From NCBI RefSeq assembly GCF_008974265.1, contig NZ_BKZW01000001.1, positions 186,001-250,000 on the forward strand: a stretch of 64,000 nucleotides of DNA, given 5' to 3'. Origin of the DNA: Dictyobacter vulcani. Its GTDB lineage: Bacteria > Chloroflexota > Ktedonobacteria > Ktedonobacterales > Ktedonobacteraceae. The notes under the pieces were generated by a model that ran no database searches, had not been told where the DNA came from, and saw only the letters and a program-made list of their open reading frames with translations. Within the stretch, counting starts at the first letter, position 1; every line of letters starts with the position of its first letter. Positions 8,602-18,076 of this stretch are shown in pieces. The position numbers and the translations under genes were made by a program.

Positions 8602-11600
8602 ATGAGCGTCATTTCCTCAAAAATTTCCAGAAGAGACAAATCTCCACAAGGAAAACTTGAGATGCTGGCCGTACAACGGACAAGGCATCGTCTTGCAAAC
8701 TTTACTTTGTGGTTGTGTCTGCTGCTTGCGTGTACCGGAGCAAGCTGGTTTGCCTTCCAATATACGCTGATACCACAACAACAGACGTATGTGCCCCAAT
8801 GGCATGGAGCCCATTGGATTGAACCAGCCGATGCCAGCGCACCAGTAGCTTATTATCACTATATGACAAACTTTAATACTGTTCCAGATAACGCTTTTGT
8901 GTTGATTACAGCTAATCAGGTTTTTCGCTTGTTTGCTAATGGCATTTTTATCGGCGCCAATACCCAGGATTTTGACCATGGCGAAGCGCCACGTAGCTAT
9001 ATGTTTGATCTAGACTCTGTTTTGCAAGCTGGTGTCAATGCATTTAGTATACGTGTGGTCGATGCGGACCAAAAACATCCTCAGCTCCGCGCCTCCATAG
9101 GTCTGAGTTGGGGTGGTCAGACTCACTATATTGGCAGTGATGCTTCCTGGCAGGCGACCGGAAGGACGATGCTGGCCCATGCCCGTGGTGCTCCCAAACC
9201 GTATAGCTGGACGCTTAACACATTTGATACGACCTCCTGGCAACCCGCGCACCTGGTCAGCAGGCCACAATATACTGATGCACTGCTTACAGTGGATCCA
9301 ATTGTCTATACCCATCCCTTACCTTCACACTGGCTAAGTGCAGAAGGTGGACAGGAGGGCTACTTTGTACGTCAACTCGATGTACCAGAGCAGACTGGTG
9401 GCATTCTACTTCGCTTGATCGCCACCGGCCAGGCAAATGTTTTTATTAATGGCCATCAGTATATGCAATGGGATGGTCAACCTCCAGTCCCACAACAAAC
9501 CCTCACCACCATCCTGGATGCGGCAGATGATGAGCCAGTTGTCTATCGTACTGGCCTGATTACAGGAGTTTATGATATTACTCCTTATCTACATAAAGGA
9601 CACAATACGCTGGCCATTCACGTACTGGCTCCAGGAAACAGTACAGCTAAAGTGGGATTGGATCCACTGAAGAACGCGATTGCGGTTGATGTTCTGACCC
9701 AGACCGGTAGTACAGTCAGCAATCTAACCGCACAGGACACAAAGTGGCGTGTATCCACACAGGCAGTACCCAACTGGATCAGTGGCGGCAGTACCGTCGC
9801 GCAATGGTCAAATCCCAGTCCTATCGGACGTCCCGGGGCCAGTATGTCTTATTACTTGCCGGATAATAGTACACCCCGCAATGTGATCTCCTTGCCGCCA
9901 ATCCTGGTTGCTAAAGCTATCATCTACAGCAGCCTCGCTATTCTAGCTTTCTGGCTCTTACTGGCCTTGCTGGTTCTCCAACCCTACTATCCCTCACGTA
10001 AAGCAGCCTTTGAGGCAGCCAGCCTGGTGTTTTTACCTGCATTGGCTCTCGAAGCACTGCTCATTGTGCTGGCGCGTGAGCCGTTATTACCACAACCATT
10101 TCCCTATACAACAGTGTGGGGATGCATCTTGCTTGCACTGGTAGGTGCCAGTGCACTGGGACTCTGGCTTAACGCACGTTACCGGCAACAACGCACACCC
10201 ATTACCGAAACGCAGCCAACAAATGTCGGAGATGATCATATGCAACAGCCAGTGGTTACATCAACACTAGCTGTTGCCAGACCACCACATTCCTGGCAGC
10301 GGCAGCAACTACTGGTCTGGAGACAGCAGCTATTCGCCTGGCTGCGTCAAAACTGGGGCCTCATCCCTATTATGGCCTTGATCATTCCGATGAGCATTTA
10401 CAGTATTGGTTATGAGCCATTCTGGCAGGATGAACTATCGAGTTACAATGCAGCTCGCAATATTATGCTGCACGGCTTTCCAGCTTTTCCATCTGGCTTC
10501 ATTTATCCAAAAGGAGAACTGTATTCGTACTTGCTTGCTGCCTTCATGTTCATCTTTGGTACAACGGGACAGGTAGTACCACGCATAGTCAGTCTGATTG
10601 AATATCTGGTCAGTATTCCACTGCTCTATATATTCACCCAGCGTCTGTTTAATCGAAAAATTGCCTGGTTAGCTGCGGCAATGCTGGCCTTCTCTCCCTA
10701 TGCGCTTAACTGGTCCCGACAAACACGTATGTATGAACAGGCTCAGTTCATGGTTATCGTTGTGGTCTACATGCTGTATCGCGCAATTGAACAACGCGAA
10801 AAAAAGCGACCAGTCTACCTGGCGATCGCCTGTCTGGTACTGGCCTACTTGAGTCATGAAGAAAACTTTATTATCCTACCAGCAGCACTGATCTGTACGC
10901 TCCTGGCAACGCGTGAAGCCCCTTATGGCATGCCCTATATCCTGCGTAAAAAACACTGGTGGATACCAGCCTTGACTGCCTGTGCATTGATTATTATTCA
11001 ATTACTGGCGGTTTTCTGGACCCACCCTCCAACCTTTGCCACGGACCAGAGCCGGCGTCCACAAATACAGCCAGGCTTCGATAATGTCCCTTACTACTTT
11101 TCGCTGCTGTTCAAGCAGATTGCGATTAAAGATAATGCGGCTCCATGGCTGCTGACACAGCCCTGGTTGATTATTAATTCCTTGTTAGCAGTGCTAGGCA
11201 TTGTGCTGGCTTTTATCCATAAGGATCGACGCCCGCGCTTCTATGCCTTGTTTCTGGTTATCGCCAGTGTCACATTAATCATGGTGTTTACCATGCAAGC
11301 GGATCGCTACTACTATCCCTTGTTACCCATTTACTACATACTGGGAGCCTACGCTTTCTGGAATGTTCTGAGTCTTCTCTGGCGTTTCGCTCGTCCCCAT
11401 CTGGTCCTGAATACATTCTCAGGAAATGGACGTCGTCCCGATGTATCTCTACCCATACGTATAACACTGGGCACGATCATAGCGATCCTGGCTTTTAGTG
11501 TCCTCGTTTTTCCCGCCCTACCACTGAGCAACTATAACCTGCTTGTGAGTCGGACATTGGGATTAAGTTATCGTCACCATTTTGCTGACTATGACAATGT

Positions 11601-11961
11601 TTCAAACTATATGAAGGGCCATCTCAAGAAAGGTGATACAGTTGTCACCATCGCACCTGCTGTTTCTGTCCTCTACTATGTTGGTCAGGCCGATTACTAC
11701 TTCTCGATTGACCGCGCGCTCTTCTTGATTGAGCAGAATGGCAAAATCGTTGAAACTACTTCGGGAAGTAGTCCATTGCTCAATCCCAAAGATTTCCAGA
11801 ACGTGCTGGCAACGCATAATCGCGTCTGGTTGATCACAGACAATGGCGGCTATCAGGGAGGCGTAACCAAGCTGGGTCGTTTTACCTTCCCACCAGCGGA
11901 TTTCCGCATGGTCTATGAAGGTTATGGGTCGGCAGTTTACTTCCGAGGTAGCGATGGCTAG
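8602..11961 (+). CDS. large membrane glycosyltransferase: jelly-roll domains fused to a GT-C/PMT_2-like domain
   Basis: Predicted lipid-sugar-dependent transferase of the ArnT/protein-mannosyltransferase superfamily with an unusual exported front half. One N-terminal membrane helix (LWLCLLLACTGASWFAF) is followed by two beta-sandwich regions like carbohydrate-binding or glycosidase accessory domains: FRLFANGIFIGAN with LQAGVNAFSIRVV, then VFINGHQYMQWDG with ITPYLHKGHNTLAIHV. Three membrane helices and a linker follow. The GT-C core begins at NWGLIPIMALIIP and has EPFWQDELSS, whose D-E pair matches the catalytic acidic residues in the first outer loop of this superfamily; many membrane segments follow. 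The 1119 residues start at ATG 8602, which has GGAGAAAGG upstream; ATG 8569 is less likely. It closes the glycan block. Acceptor unknown. Confidence 0.8.
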   Translation: MSVISSKISRRDKSPQGKLEMLAVQRTRHRLANFTLWLCLLLACTGASWFAFQYTLIPQQQTYVPQWHGAHWIEPADASAPVAYYHYMTNFNTVPDNAFVLITANQVFRLFANGIFIGANTQDFDHGEAPRSYMFDLDSVLQAGVNAFSIRVVDADQKHPQLRASIGLSWGGQTHYIGSDASWQATGRTMLAHARGAPKPYSWTLNTFDTTSWQPAHLVSRPQYTDALLTVDPIVYTHPLPSHWLSAEGGQEGYFVRQLDVPEQTGGILLRLIATGQANVFINGHQYMQWDGQPPVPQQTLTTILDAADDEPVVYRTGLITGVYDITPYLHKGHNTLAIHVLAPGNSTAKVGLDPLKNAIAVDVLTQTGSTVSNLTAQDTKWRVSTQAVPNWISGGSTVAQWSNPSPIGRPGASMSYYLPDNSTPRNVISLPPILVAKAIIYSSLAILAFWLLLALLVLQPYYPSRKAAFEAASLVFLPALALEALLIVLAREPLLPQPFPYTTVWGCILLALVGASALGLWLNARYRQQRTPITETQPTNVGDDHMQQPVVTSTLAVARPPHSWQRQQLLVWRQQLFAWLRQNWGLIPIMALIIPMSIYSIGYEPFWQDELSSYNAARNIMLHGFPAFPSGFIYPKGELYSYLLAAFMFIFGTTGQVVPRIVSLIEYLVSIPLLYIFTQRLFNRKIAWLAAAMLAFSPYALNWSRQTRMYEQAQFMVIVVVYMLYRAIEQREKKRPVYLAIACLVLAYLSHEENFIILPAALICTLLATREAPYGMPYILRKKHWWIPALTACALIIIQLLAVFWTHPPTFATDQSRRPQIQPGFDNVPYYFSLLFKQIAIKDNAAPWLLTQPWLIINSLLAVLGIVLAFIHKDRRPRFYALFLVIASVTLIMVFTMQADRYYYPLLPIYYILGAYAFWNVLSLLWRFARPHLVLNTFSGNGRRPDVSLPIRITLGTIIAILAFSVLVFPALPLSNYNLLVSRTLGLSYRHHFADYDNVSNYMKGHLKKGDTVVTIAPAVSVLYYVGQADYYFSIDRALFLIEQNGKIVETTSGSSPLLNPKDFQNVLATHNRVWLITDNGGYQGGVTKLGRFTFPPADFRMVYEGYGSAVYFRGSDG

Positions 11962-12061
11962 TCTACGATCAGGCAATGTCGATAATAATAAACATGAATG
12001 CACCATGTGCTAAGTCAATGTTCACCCTGTACAACATAAAAATAGCGCGGTAATAAGACCA

Positions 12062-12101
12062 TAGAGGAAGGGAGTGGATATAATCCGTCTCCCTTCCTCT
12101 A
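12062..12101 (+). terminator. inverted repeat with 13-bp arms after the GT-C gene
   Basis: Arms at 12062-12074 and 12089-12101 are exact complements around a 14-base loop, about 100 bases after the GT-C stop. No U-tract follows, so termination is likely but not certain. Confidence 0.5.
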
Positions 12102-12166
12102 GCAGATATATTGGGTTTCATAAAAACAACAACCCGAAACTGGCTACATAGATCTATGCACATTTT

Positions 12167-12195
12167 TTGTATCCCTATCATTCAGGCATTACAAC
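12167..12195 (+). promoter_or_regulatory. sigma70-type promoter candidate
   Basis: TTGTAT (12167-12172) and TACAAC (12190-12195) are 17 bases apart. A start near 12202 would exclude the ATG at 12199 and supports translation from ATG 12262. Confidence 0.35.
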
Positions 12196-12261
12196 TATAT
12201 GCTTTTTCCCTTATTGCATACCGCAAAAAAAGTGTTCGGAGATGAGAAAGTAGGTAATTAT

Positions 12262-13569
12262 ATGCAGCAAACTACGCCGATGGCAGAGTTGCCCGCTGCC
12301 AATTTTCCACCAGCAGAAGAACGGTCAGAAGCTGTAGAACAAAGCAAGAATCCTGTAAAAAAGCAAGAGCCACAACTGTTAGCAAGTCAGGTCTGGGCGT
12401 ATCGACTCTTATGGATCACATTCTTCATTTTTTTCGCTTCGACAGGCGCTGGAAAATTGTGGGATCGCGTCTGGCATGCAACGGTGCGCTTTGATACCTT
12501 CTGGTCACCACCACATTTCTTTGTGTTTGTGATGACATCTTTAACGGCGGCGCTGGTTGCATTGATCGCCTTCACACCAAAGTTACGTACCTGGTATGGA
12601 CCATCTGTACGTGTTCCGTTTTTGCCATTTGAGATTGCTGGCTCACTGGTAGTGCTGGGAGGCGGTCTGACGGCCTTAAGTATTACGATTATGTTCGATA
12701 ATTTCTGGCACTCAACCTATGGCCTGGATGAGACCCAATGGTCTGTTCCTCATTGCATGCTGGGTTGGTCATGGTTAACCATCATTCTCGGCTTTATCGC
12801 GGCTCGCCTGGCTTTTCGAGAATATCGTCCCACCAATTGGATCACGAATCTGGTCATGGCCCTCTTAATCCTGGAATTCCTCTGTCCAGCGGTTCTGGGA
12901 CCATTCTATCTGATGTATTCACCGCATCTGGTTGATGCCTTAAAAAACATTCCCATTGTGCGTACAGAACCATCAGCTCAACATATGTATCGCATCTATG
13001 AACAGTTTGGCCTGACGCGTCAGACCCACCTGCTGTTCATTCCTATCGTCACAGCCTTTGCTGGAGCAGCCATTGTGATGCTACGGCGGCTGGATGCACG
13101 CAAGCGTGTCTTCTTGCTGGCACCATTACTGTGGTCATTGCTTTTAATGGGTCGTGACTGGTATACGCTCTACTTCTTACATTATGCTGGCGCAAGAAAA
13201 ATCGTCGATATCATCCCGATTATCCCTAGAGAACCATCGCTGTGGATGCCAATCCCTCTGTTTGTAGCCGCAATCGTCTACAGTGTGCTGTGCCACAGTA
13301 GTTTCAAGCATAATCGCATTCTCATTATCAGCGGACTCGTCTTTAGCATCTGCACTTTCTGCATCTGGCATACCAGTTCCTGGATGATTCTCCTGGCTAT
13401 TCCAGCCTGCGCTACCATGCTCCTGGGAGCCTGGATTGGTAATTACATTTACAATATCATGGAAAAGCCACGTCTGGAAACACTGGTAAGTTTCCTGCTG
13501 GCGACCTGCGCCCAGATACCCGCCGTCCTCGGTATCGTAGATCTGTTTATGCGCCGCGCCACTCCGTAA
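12262..13569 (+). CDS. polytopic membrane protein with a duplicated WH-x5-D-x(2-3)-WS-x-PH motif
   Basis: I do not recognise a named family. The 435-residue protein has a polar N-terminus of about 45 residues and roughly nine to ten membrane segments. A motif occurs twice in the first third: D68-x2-W71-H72-x5-D78-x2-W81-S-P-P-H85 and D146-x2-W149-H150-x5-D156-x3-W160-S-x-P-H164. Each copy sits beside a membrane helix. Paired His and Asp residues at membrane boundaries could bind a metal or haem; that is inference. ATG 12262 is preferred because a promoter candidate just upstream would place the transcript start after the earlier in-frame ATG at 12199. The gene stands alone between two hairpins and converges on the next gene. 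Confidence 0.7.
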   Translation: MQQTTPMAELPAANFPPAEERSEAVEQSKNPVKKQEPQLLASQVWAYRLLWITFFIFFASTGAGKLWDRVWHATVRFDTFWSPPHFFVFVMTSLTAALVALIAFTPKLRTWYGPSVRVPFLPFEIAGSLVVLGGGLTALSITIMFDNFWHSTYGLDETQWSVPHCMLGWSWLTIILGFIAARLAFREYRPTNWITNLVMALLILEFLCPAVLGPFYLMYSPHLVDALKNIPIVRTEPSAQHMYRIYEQFGLTRQTHLLFIPIVTAFAGAAIVMLRRLDARKRVFLLAPLLWSLLLMGRDWYTLYFLHYAGARKIVDIIPIIPREPSLWMPIPLFVAAIVYSVLCHSSFKHNRILIISGLVFSICTFCIWHTSSWMILLAIPACATMLLGAWIGNYIYNIMEKPRLETLVSFLLATCAQIPAVLGIVDLFMRRATP

Positions 13570-13582
13570 CATTCTTCCCTGA

Positions 13583-13619
13583 AAAAGAGGTACATTCCTG
13601 GTTAGAATGTACCTCTTTT
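13583..13619. terminator. bidirectional terminator, 15-bp arms
   Basis: Arms at 13583-13597 and 13605-13619 are exact complements. The ends are an A-run and a T-run, so it can work for the + gene ending at 13569 and the - gene ending at 13653. Confidence 0.85.
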
Positions 13620-13652
13620 ATTGATGCATGGAAACGTATTCACAATAACAGC

Positions 13653-14372
13653 TTATTTACCTGCCGGCTTAGCATACAGGCCAGTTTGTGAGACATAGAC
13701 ATCATAGGTCTGGCTATCAGCAGGCTGAAAAACGGCGTTACCATAGGCAGCATCGACAAAAGGAGAGGTCCAGGCTTGCTTGTAGACCGTCTTGAAAAAA
13801 TCTCCGTCACCACCATTCAGCGTAACGACTGTATGTTTGGAAGTGCTTTCCAGATTTGGATCACTGTAGGTGCCTTCCAGGCGCGTAAGTTTATAACTGG
13901 AATGGATGCCAAAGATATTCATCCAGGACGGAAATTTCACCATTGTGCATTCTAATTGCCAGCGATCACCATTCATACTATAGACTTTACTTGCAATCGG
14001 CTTACCATTATTATCCAGTGTTGTTAATGAAACACTCATATGCTGTGGATCATTTTCAAATGTTTGCGCATGTACCTGCGCGACTTTAACGTCGTTGGTT
14101 AATCCCAGGTAACTTTGAATCGAAAAAGTAAGCCAGAGCAGAAAGAGGGCCAGGATCAGCATCAAGACGCCACCAGTGCCTCGTTTCCAACGGAATCTAC
14201 GGCGATGCTTACGCCAGCGTTTATACTGCCGACCATCTTCATCTTCAAATAACTCCATTTCTCGCTGGCCACTCATTAATCCCATGAGTGATGAAATGAG
14301 GAGTGCAATACCAATTACAGCAATCAAAAACAAGAATAATTGCGGCGGCCCAACCTGTATCGGTGTATTCAT
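13653..14372 (-). CDS. two-helix membrane protein with an exported C-terminal domain, unknown function
   Basis: Unrecognised family, 239 residues. The first membrane helix is near residues 10-30 (LFLFLIAVIGIALLISSLMG). A very basic cytoplasmic loop follows (RWRKHRRRFRWKR), then a second helix (GVLMLILALFLLWLTF) and a polar beta-rich domain of about 140 residues. That domain contains DRWQLECTMVKFPSWMNIFG and YKLTRLEGTYSD. I faintly recall similar Trp-Gln-Leu-Glu and tyrosine-leucine-arginine-leucine blocks in small proteins loosely annotated as efflux-associated, but I would not name it. ATG at 14372 is chosen over 14423 because GAGGATTTTT lies just upstream. It converges with the preceding + gene and shares the terminator. 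Confidence 0.65.
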   Translation of the reverse strand: MNTPIQVGPPQLFLFLIAVIGIALLISSLMGLMSGQREMELFEDEDGRQYKRWRKHRRRFRWKRGTGGVLMLILALFLLWLTFSIQSYLGLTNDVKVAQVHAQTFENDPQHMSVSLTTLDNNGKPIASKVYSMNGDRWQLECTMVKFPSWMNIFGIHSSYKLTRLEGTYSDPNLESTSKHTVVTLNGGDGDFFKTVYKQAWTSPFVDAAYGNAVFQPADSQTYDVYVSQTGLYAKPAGK

Positions 14373-14932
14373 AAAAATCCTCAGCCTTTCGGATGGTGTT
14401 GAGAAACATCTCAATGAGCTCAAGCAGACATCTTCTTAATACTATACGACCCGGACACTTTTTTCAGTTCAAGTCATTCCCGATAGGAATTTTTCTCATT
14501 TCACGATAACGCTCGCTACGCGCTAGTTTCCCATCCGCTAGAATAAATCCTTTACTTCTATAAACGTAGCCACCTTATAATTTTCTAATCAGAGCAACCA
14601 ATCTTTTCCTGAAAAATGCAGAGTGAACGTTGCTCACTTGCGGCTCACAAAATCACCAGAACGCAACACGTGTCAACCGATCAGTTACCCCGAGAGGATG
14701 CAACCTGTCAGGCAACGTCACGTATATCTTTGAATGCTAGACCGCAATTATCAGAGTACGATATACTTACACCCGTTCACCATATGCTGACATTTTGATG
14801 CATATAAGAATTATGCCTCTTTTGAGGGCTACGTTGTCAACATTTCAGCATGATCATCGTTTATAAACTAGGGACTATAACCAAAAGGCCTGTTGAGGCC
14901 ATTTTACTTTTTTAGCGCGAGAGGAAGCATGT
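14373..14932. other. intergenic region of about 560 bases
   Basis: Divergent spacer between the - membrane protein and the + beta-phosphoglucomutase gene. I see no convincing gene: a 60-codon open frame at 14616-14798 has no ribosome site and no recognisable features. TTGTCA at 14834 is promoter-like but I find no -10 element at the right distance. The regulatory signals of both genes must lie here. Confidence 0.5.
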
Positions 14933-15580
14933 ATGCCAAAAGCAAAAGCGATCTTGTTCGACCTGGATGGAGTTCTCACTGATACGTCGGAATATCATTA
15001 CCAGGCCTGGAAACAATTGGCCGATGAAGAGGGCATTCCTTTAACAAAGGAGGAGAATGACGCCCACCTGCGTGGCGTGGGCAGACGCGATTCCCTGATG
15101 TATATTATTCGCGGTCGTAATTACAGCGAAGAACAGATTCAGGATATGATGAAGCGCAAAAATGACTACTACAACAAACTCATTGAGAAAATGAGCCCGA
15201 GCGAGGTTGTGCCAGGTGGCAAAGAGTTGCTACAGGAGATTCGCCAGGCTGGCTTGAAAAGCGCGGTTGCTTCCGCTAGCAAAAATTGCCGCATCGTACT
15301 GGAACGATTACAAATTATTGATCTCTTTGACGGTATTGCAGATGGCAATAGTGTCGTCAATGGCAAACCGGCCCCCGATATTTTTGTTTTTGCCGCTGGA
15401 CTGGTAGGAACGTCGGTTATTGATTGCATTGGTGTGGAGGATGCTGATGCCGGTGTCGAAGCGATTAAAACAGCAGGGATGTATGCGCTGGGCGTTGGTC
15501 CTAAAGAGCGCTTTAAACGCGCTGATAAAGTGGTACCAACCATGGAAAATGTTCGTCTACGGGATATATTGGCAGATTAA
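14933..15580 (+). CDS. pgmB: beta-phosphoglucomutase (HAD superfamily)
   Basis: Interconverts beta-glucose 1-phosphate and glucose 6-phosphate in the cytoplasm. The HAD nucleophile motif FDLDGVLTDT is near residue 9 (the second Asp is the acid/base). SASKN is near residue 115, and the Mg-binding EDADAG comes later. The cap region has HLRGVGRRDSL, matching the substrate-specificity loop R-G-x-x-R of beta-phosphoglucomutases. The 215-residue length is typical. GAGAGGAAG precedes ATG 14933. The next gene is a GH65 phosphorylase that releases beta-glucose 1-phosphate, so the pair makes a short route from an alpha-linked glucose disaccharide to glycolysis. Confidence 0.92.
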   Translation: MPKAKAILFDLDGVLTDTSEYHYQAWKQLADEEGIPLTKEENDAHLRGVGRRDSLMYIIRGRNYSEEQIQDMMKRKNDYYNKLIEKMSPSEVVPGGKELLQEIRQAGLKSAVASASKNCRIVLERLQIIDLFDGIADGNSVVNGKPAPDIFVFAAGLVGTSVIDCIGVEDADAGVEAIKTAGMYALGVGPKERFKRADKVVPTMENVRLRDILAD

Positions 15581-15641
15581 TGAGCGCCTGATGGGGCGTT
15601 CTTTTGTGTTTTCACACAAAAACAAGCATGGAGGATGCGAA

Positions 15642-17858
15642 GTGGGAAATCTCTGGCAAATAAGCGAAGAGTCATTGAGTACCAATCTCAAGCAGATGCA
15701 GAGCCAGGAGACTGTATTTACTGTTGGTAACGGCTACTTCTGTACACGCGGAACCTTCGAGGAGGGCTATCCGCACGGAACACCGGCGACACTGCTCTTT
15801 GGTGTGTTTGATGCAATTCCAATCGCCAAAGAAGAGCTTGCAAACGCGCCAGACTGGGTTGGTATCCAGTTGTTTGTCAATGGCGAACGTTTCCGGCTTG
15901 ATAAAGGAAAGCTGTTATCATATACACGCACACTCGATATTCAGACTGGCTTGCTCATACGCACTGTACAATGGGAGAGCCCTTCTGGCATCAAGGTGCG
16001 GATCAACAGTGAGCGCTTTGCCAGTCTGGCCGACGAACATCTGGGTATGATTCGCTATAGCGTCACGCTCGATGAAGCGCCAAAAGATCAAGCCGTTGAT
16101 GTTTCTTTGCGTGCTAACTTTAATGCCGCTCGTGGTAATTATGATGTTATGCACTGGGATACCCTTGACCAGGGCCATACTTCTGATTTGCTCTGGCTGG
16201 AGAGCCGCACGAAAAAAACACAGGTGACCCTGGCACAGAGTATGAGCTTTAATTCTGGTGATAGCGAGTTACGTAAAGAATTTGTTGATGGTGATACTGA
16301 ACCAAGTATTCGCCTGACTGGCTCATTGGCTCCTGGAGCGACGATTACTGCGGAAAAAGTGGTGATGATGTATACCTCACGTGATGGAGACGAACCATTA
16401 CAGGCAACCCTCGATCATCACCAGAAGCTTCTGCATACCGCCGCTGAGGCAACTGCTGGCTCGGCACACACGGTCCTTGTTTTTGATGATCAATTTCAGC
16501 AACAAAAAGCTGCCTGGGAACAGTACTGGCAACAAGCAGATGTCGTTATTGAAGGCGACAATAAAGCACAGGTAGGTGTACGCTATAATATCTATCAGTT
16601 GCGCATCAATGTCTCAGCTCACGATAGCCGCTATAGTATTGCCGCCAAGGGTATGACTGGCTTTGGCTATCGTGGACACGTCTTCCATGATACTGAGATC
16701 TTTATGCTGCCCTTCTTCACATATGTGCTGCCAGACATTGCTCGTGATCTTTTGCTCTATCGCTATCACCTGCTAGCCGCTGCCCGCAAAAAGGCTGCCA
16801 GCAACGGTTATGACGGGGCACAATTCCCCTGGGAAAGTACGCTTAATGGTGAAGAGACGACACCACCATCGATCGTCCATCCCGAGACGGGTGAGGTCAT
16901 GCCAGTCCTCAACGGTTTTATCGAATTGCACATTACCTCAAGTATAGCCTACGCGACCTGGGAATACTGGCGGGTTACTGGCGATGATGCCTTTATGCGG
17001 GACTATGGAGCCGAGTTGCTGCTGAGTACTGCCCTCTTCTGGGACAGTCGAGCTGAGAAGAATGAGCATCATCATAACTACACCATCTCGGATGTTATTG
17101 GTCCCGATGAATGGCATGAGCACGTCAATAACAACGCTCATACGAACATCATGGCCAAGCGCAATATTCAGACAGCCCTGAGCACGCTGAAATGGCTGAA
17201 AACTGCCGCACCCGCTAAAGCAAATGCGTTGACGGAGCAATTGAATCTCACTGATGAGCGCTTAATGCATATGCAAGATGTACAGGAACATCTCTATGTG
17301 CCTCAAGATGCTCACACTGGCTTGATCGAACAATTCGATGGCTTCTTCAAACTTCCAACCTTTGACCAGAGCAAATATAAAGGTCGTAAAGATTCCTATC
17401 AGGGTATCCTGGGTATTAGCGAGGTACAGAAATATCAACTCATCAAGCAAGCAGATGTGTTAATGATGCTGACCATGCTACGCCAGGAAACCGATGAAAA
17501 CACCAAAAAAGTCAACTGGGATTACTACTTCCCGATTACTGACCATGACTATGGTTCCTCATTGACACCCGCCCTCCACGCCATCCTGGGCAATGAACTC
17601 GGCCATACCGAAGAAGCTTACCGGATGTTTATGAAAGGTGCCCTGGTAGACATCGAAAACCTCCGTGGCAATACACCCGAAGGTATCCATGCCGCGTGCT
17701 CTGGCGCTGTCTGGCAAGCCGTGGTCTTTGGCTTTGCAGGACTGCGCGTCACAGAAACAGGCTACAGTACCGAGCCACACTGGCCCGACAACTGGCAACG
17801 CCTGGCCTTCCAATTCAAACACAAAGGAGAGACAGTCAAAGTCGATCTGCACCGTTAA
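15642..17858 (+). CDS. GH65 disaccharide phosphorylase (maltose/trehalose/kojibiose type)
   Basis: Inverting phosphorolysis of an alpha-glucoside (maltose, trehalose, kojibiose or similar) to beta-glucose 1-phosphate plus glucose. The 738-residue length and GNGYFCTRGTFEEG at the N-terminus fit GH65. The general-acid Glu is E490 in GPDEWHEHVNNNAHTN. The phosphate-binding and C-terminal segments include GNTPEGIHAACSGAVWQ. GTG 15642 is chosen because GGAGG lies 7 bases upstream; an in-frame start at 15420 would overlap pgmB by 160 bases. The gene is 61 bases after pgmB, so co-transcription is likely. The disaccharide cannot be set from sequence alone; maltose phosphorylases usually show Tyr where this protein has Trp after the catalytic Glu. 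Confidence 0.88.
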   Translation: MGNLWQISEESLSTNLKQMQSQETVFTVGNGYFCTRGTFEEGYPHGTPATLLFGVFDAIPIAKEELANAPDWVGIQLFVNGERFRLDKGKLLSYTRTLDIQTGLLIRTVQWESPSGIKVRINSERFASLADEHLGMIRYSVTLDEAPKDQAVDVSLRANFNAARGNYDVMHWDTLDQGHTSDLLWLESRTKKTQVTLAQSMSFNSGDSELRKEFVDGDTEPSIRLTGSLAPGATITAEKVVMMYTSRDGDEPLQATLDHHQKLLHTAAEATAGSAHTVLVFDDQFQQQKAAWEQYWQQADVVIEGDNKAQVGVRYNIYQLRINVSAHDSRYSIAAKGMTGFGYRGHVFHDTEIFMLPFFTYVLPDIARDLLLYRYHLLAAARKKAASNGYDGAQFPWESTLNGEETTPPSIVHPETGEVMPVLNGFIELHITSSIAYATWEYWRVTGDDAFMRDYGAELLLSTALFWDSRAEKNEHHHNYTISDVIGPDEWHEHVNNNAHTNIMAKRNIQTALSTLKWLKTAAPAKANALTEQLNLTDERLMHMQDVQEHLYVPQDAHTGLIEQFDGFFKLPTFDQSKYKGRKDSYQGILGISEVQKYQLIKQADVLMMLTMLRQETDENTKKVNWDYYFPITDHDYGSSLTPALHAILGNELGHTEEAYRMFMKGALVDIENLRGNTPEGIHAACSGAVWQAVVFGFAGLRVTETGYSTEPHWPDNWQRLAFQFKHKGETVKVDLHR

Positions 17859-17876
17859 TCTTTCCCAGCATATAAC

Positions 17877-17927
17877 ACAGTACAAGATGCAGGAAGAGTG
17901 GGTATCTCTTCCTGCATCTTGTACTGT
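17877..17927 (+). terminator. perfect inverted repeat, 22-bp arms, 7-base loop
   Basis: Arms at 17877-17898 and 17906-17927 match exactly. It begins 19 bases after the GH65 stop. No U-tract follows. It probably ends or stabilises the pgmB-GH65 transcript. Confidence 0.65.
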
Positions 17928-17985
17928 CACTCAGAAATATCCATATTCAAAGCTTGATCACGCTTAATAACTCAATAAAAAAACC

Positions 17986-18014
17986 TTGACAAATACCCAA
18001 AGATGGGTTATTAT
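17986..18014 (+). promoter_or_regulatory. strong sigma70-type promoter for tRNA-Glu
   Basis: Consensus TTGACA (17986-17991) and TATTAT (18009-18014) are 17 bases apart. The expected start lies near 18021, about 56 bases before the mature tRNA. Confidence 0.8.
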
Positions 18015-18076
18015 ATGTCGCGTGGTCAATACGCAGCCAGCAAAAATAGCTGAGTGCACCTGATCATAGACAGCAA

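Noticed and set aside
14616..14798. 60-codon open frame in the spacer before pgmB
   Set aside because: No ribosome site, no recognisable features, and the composition matches non-coding surroundings.
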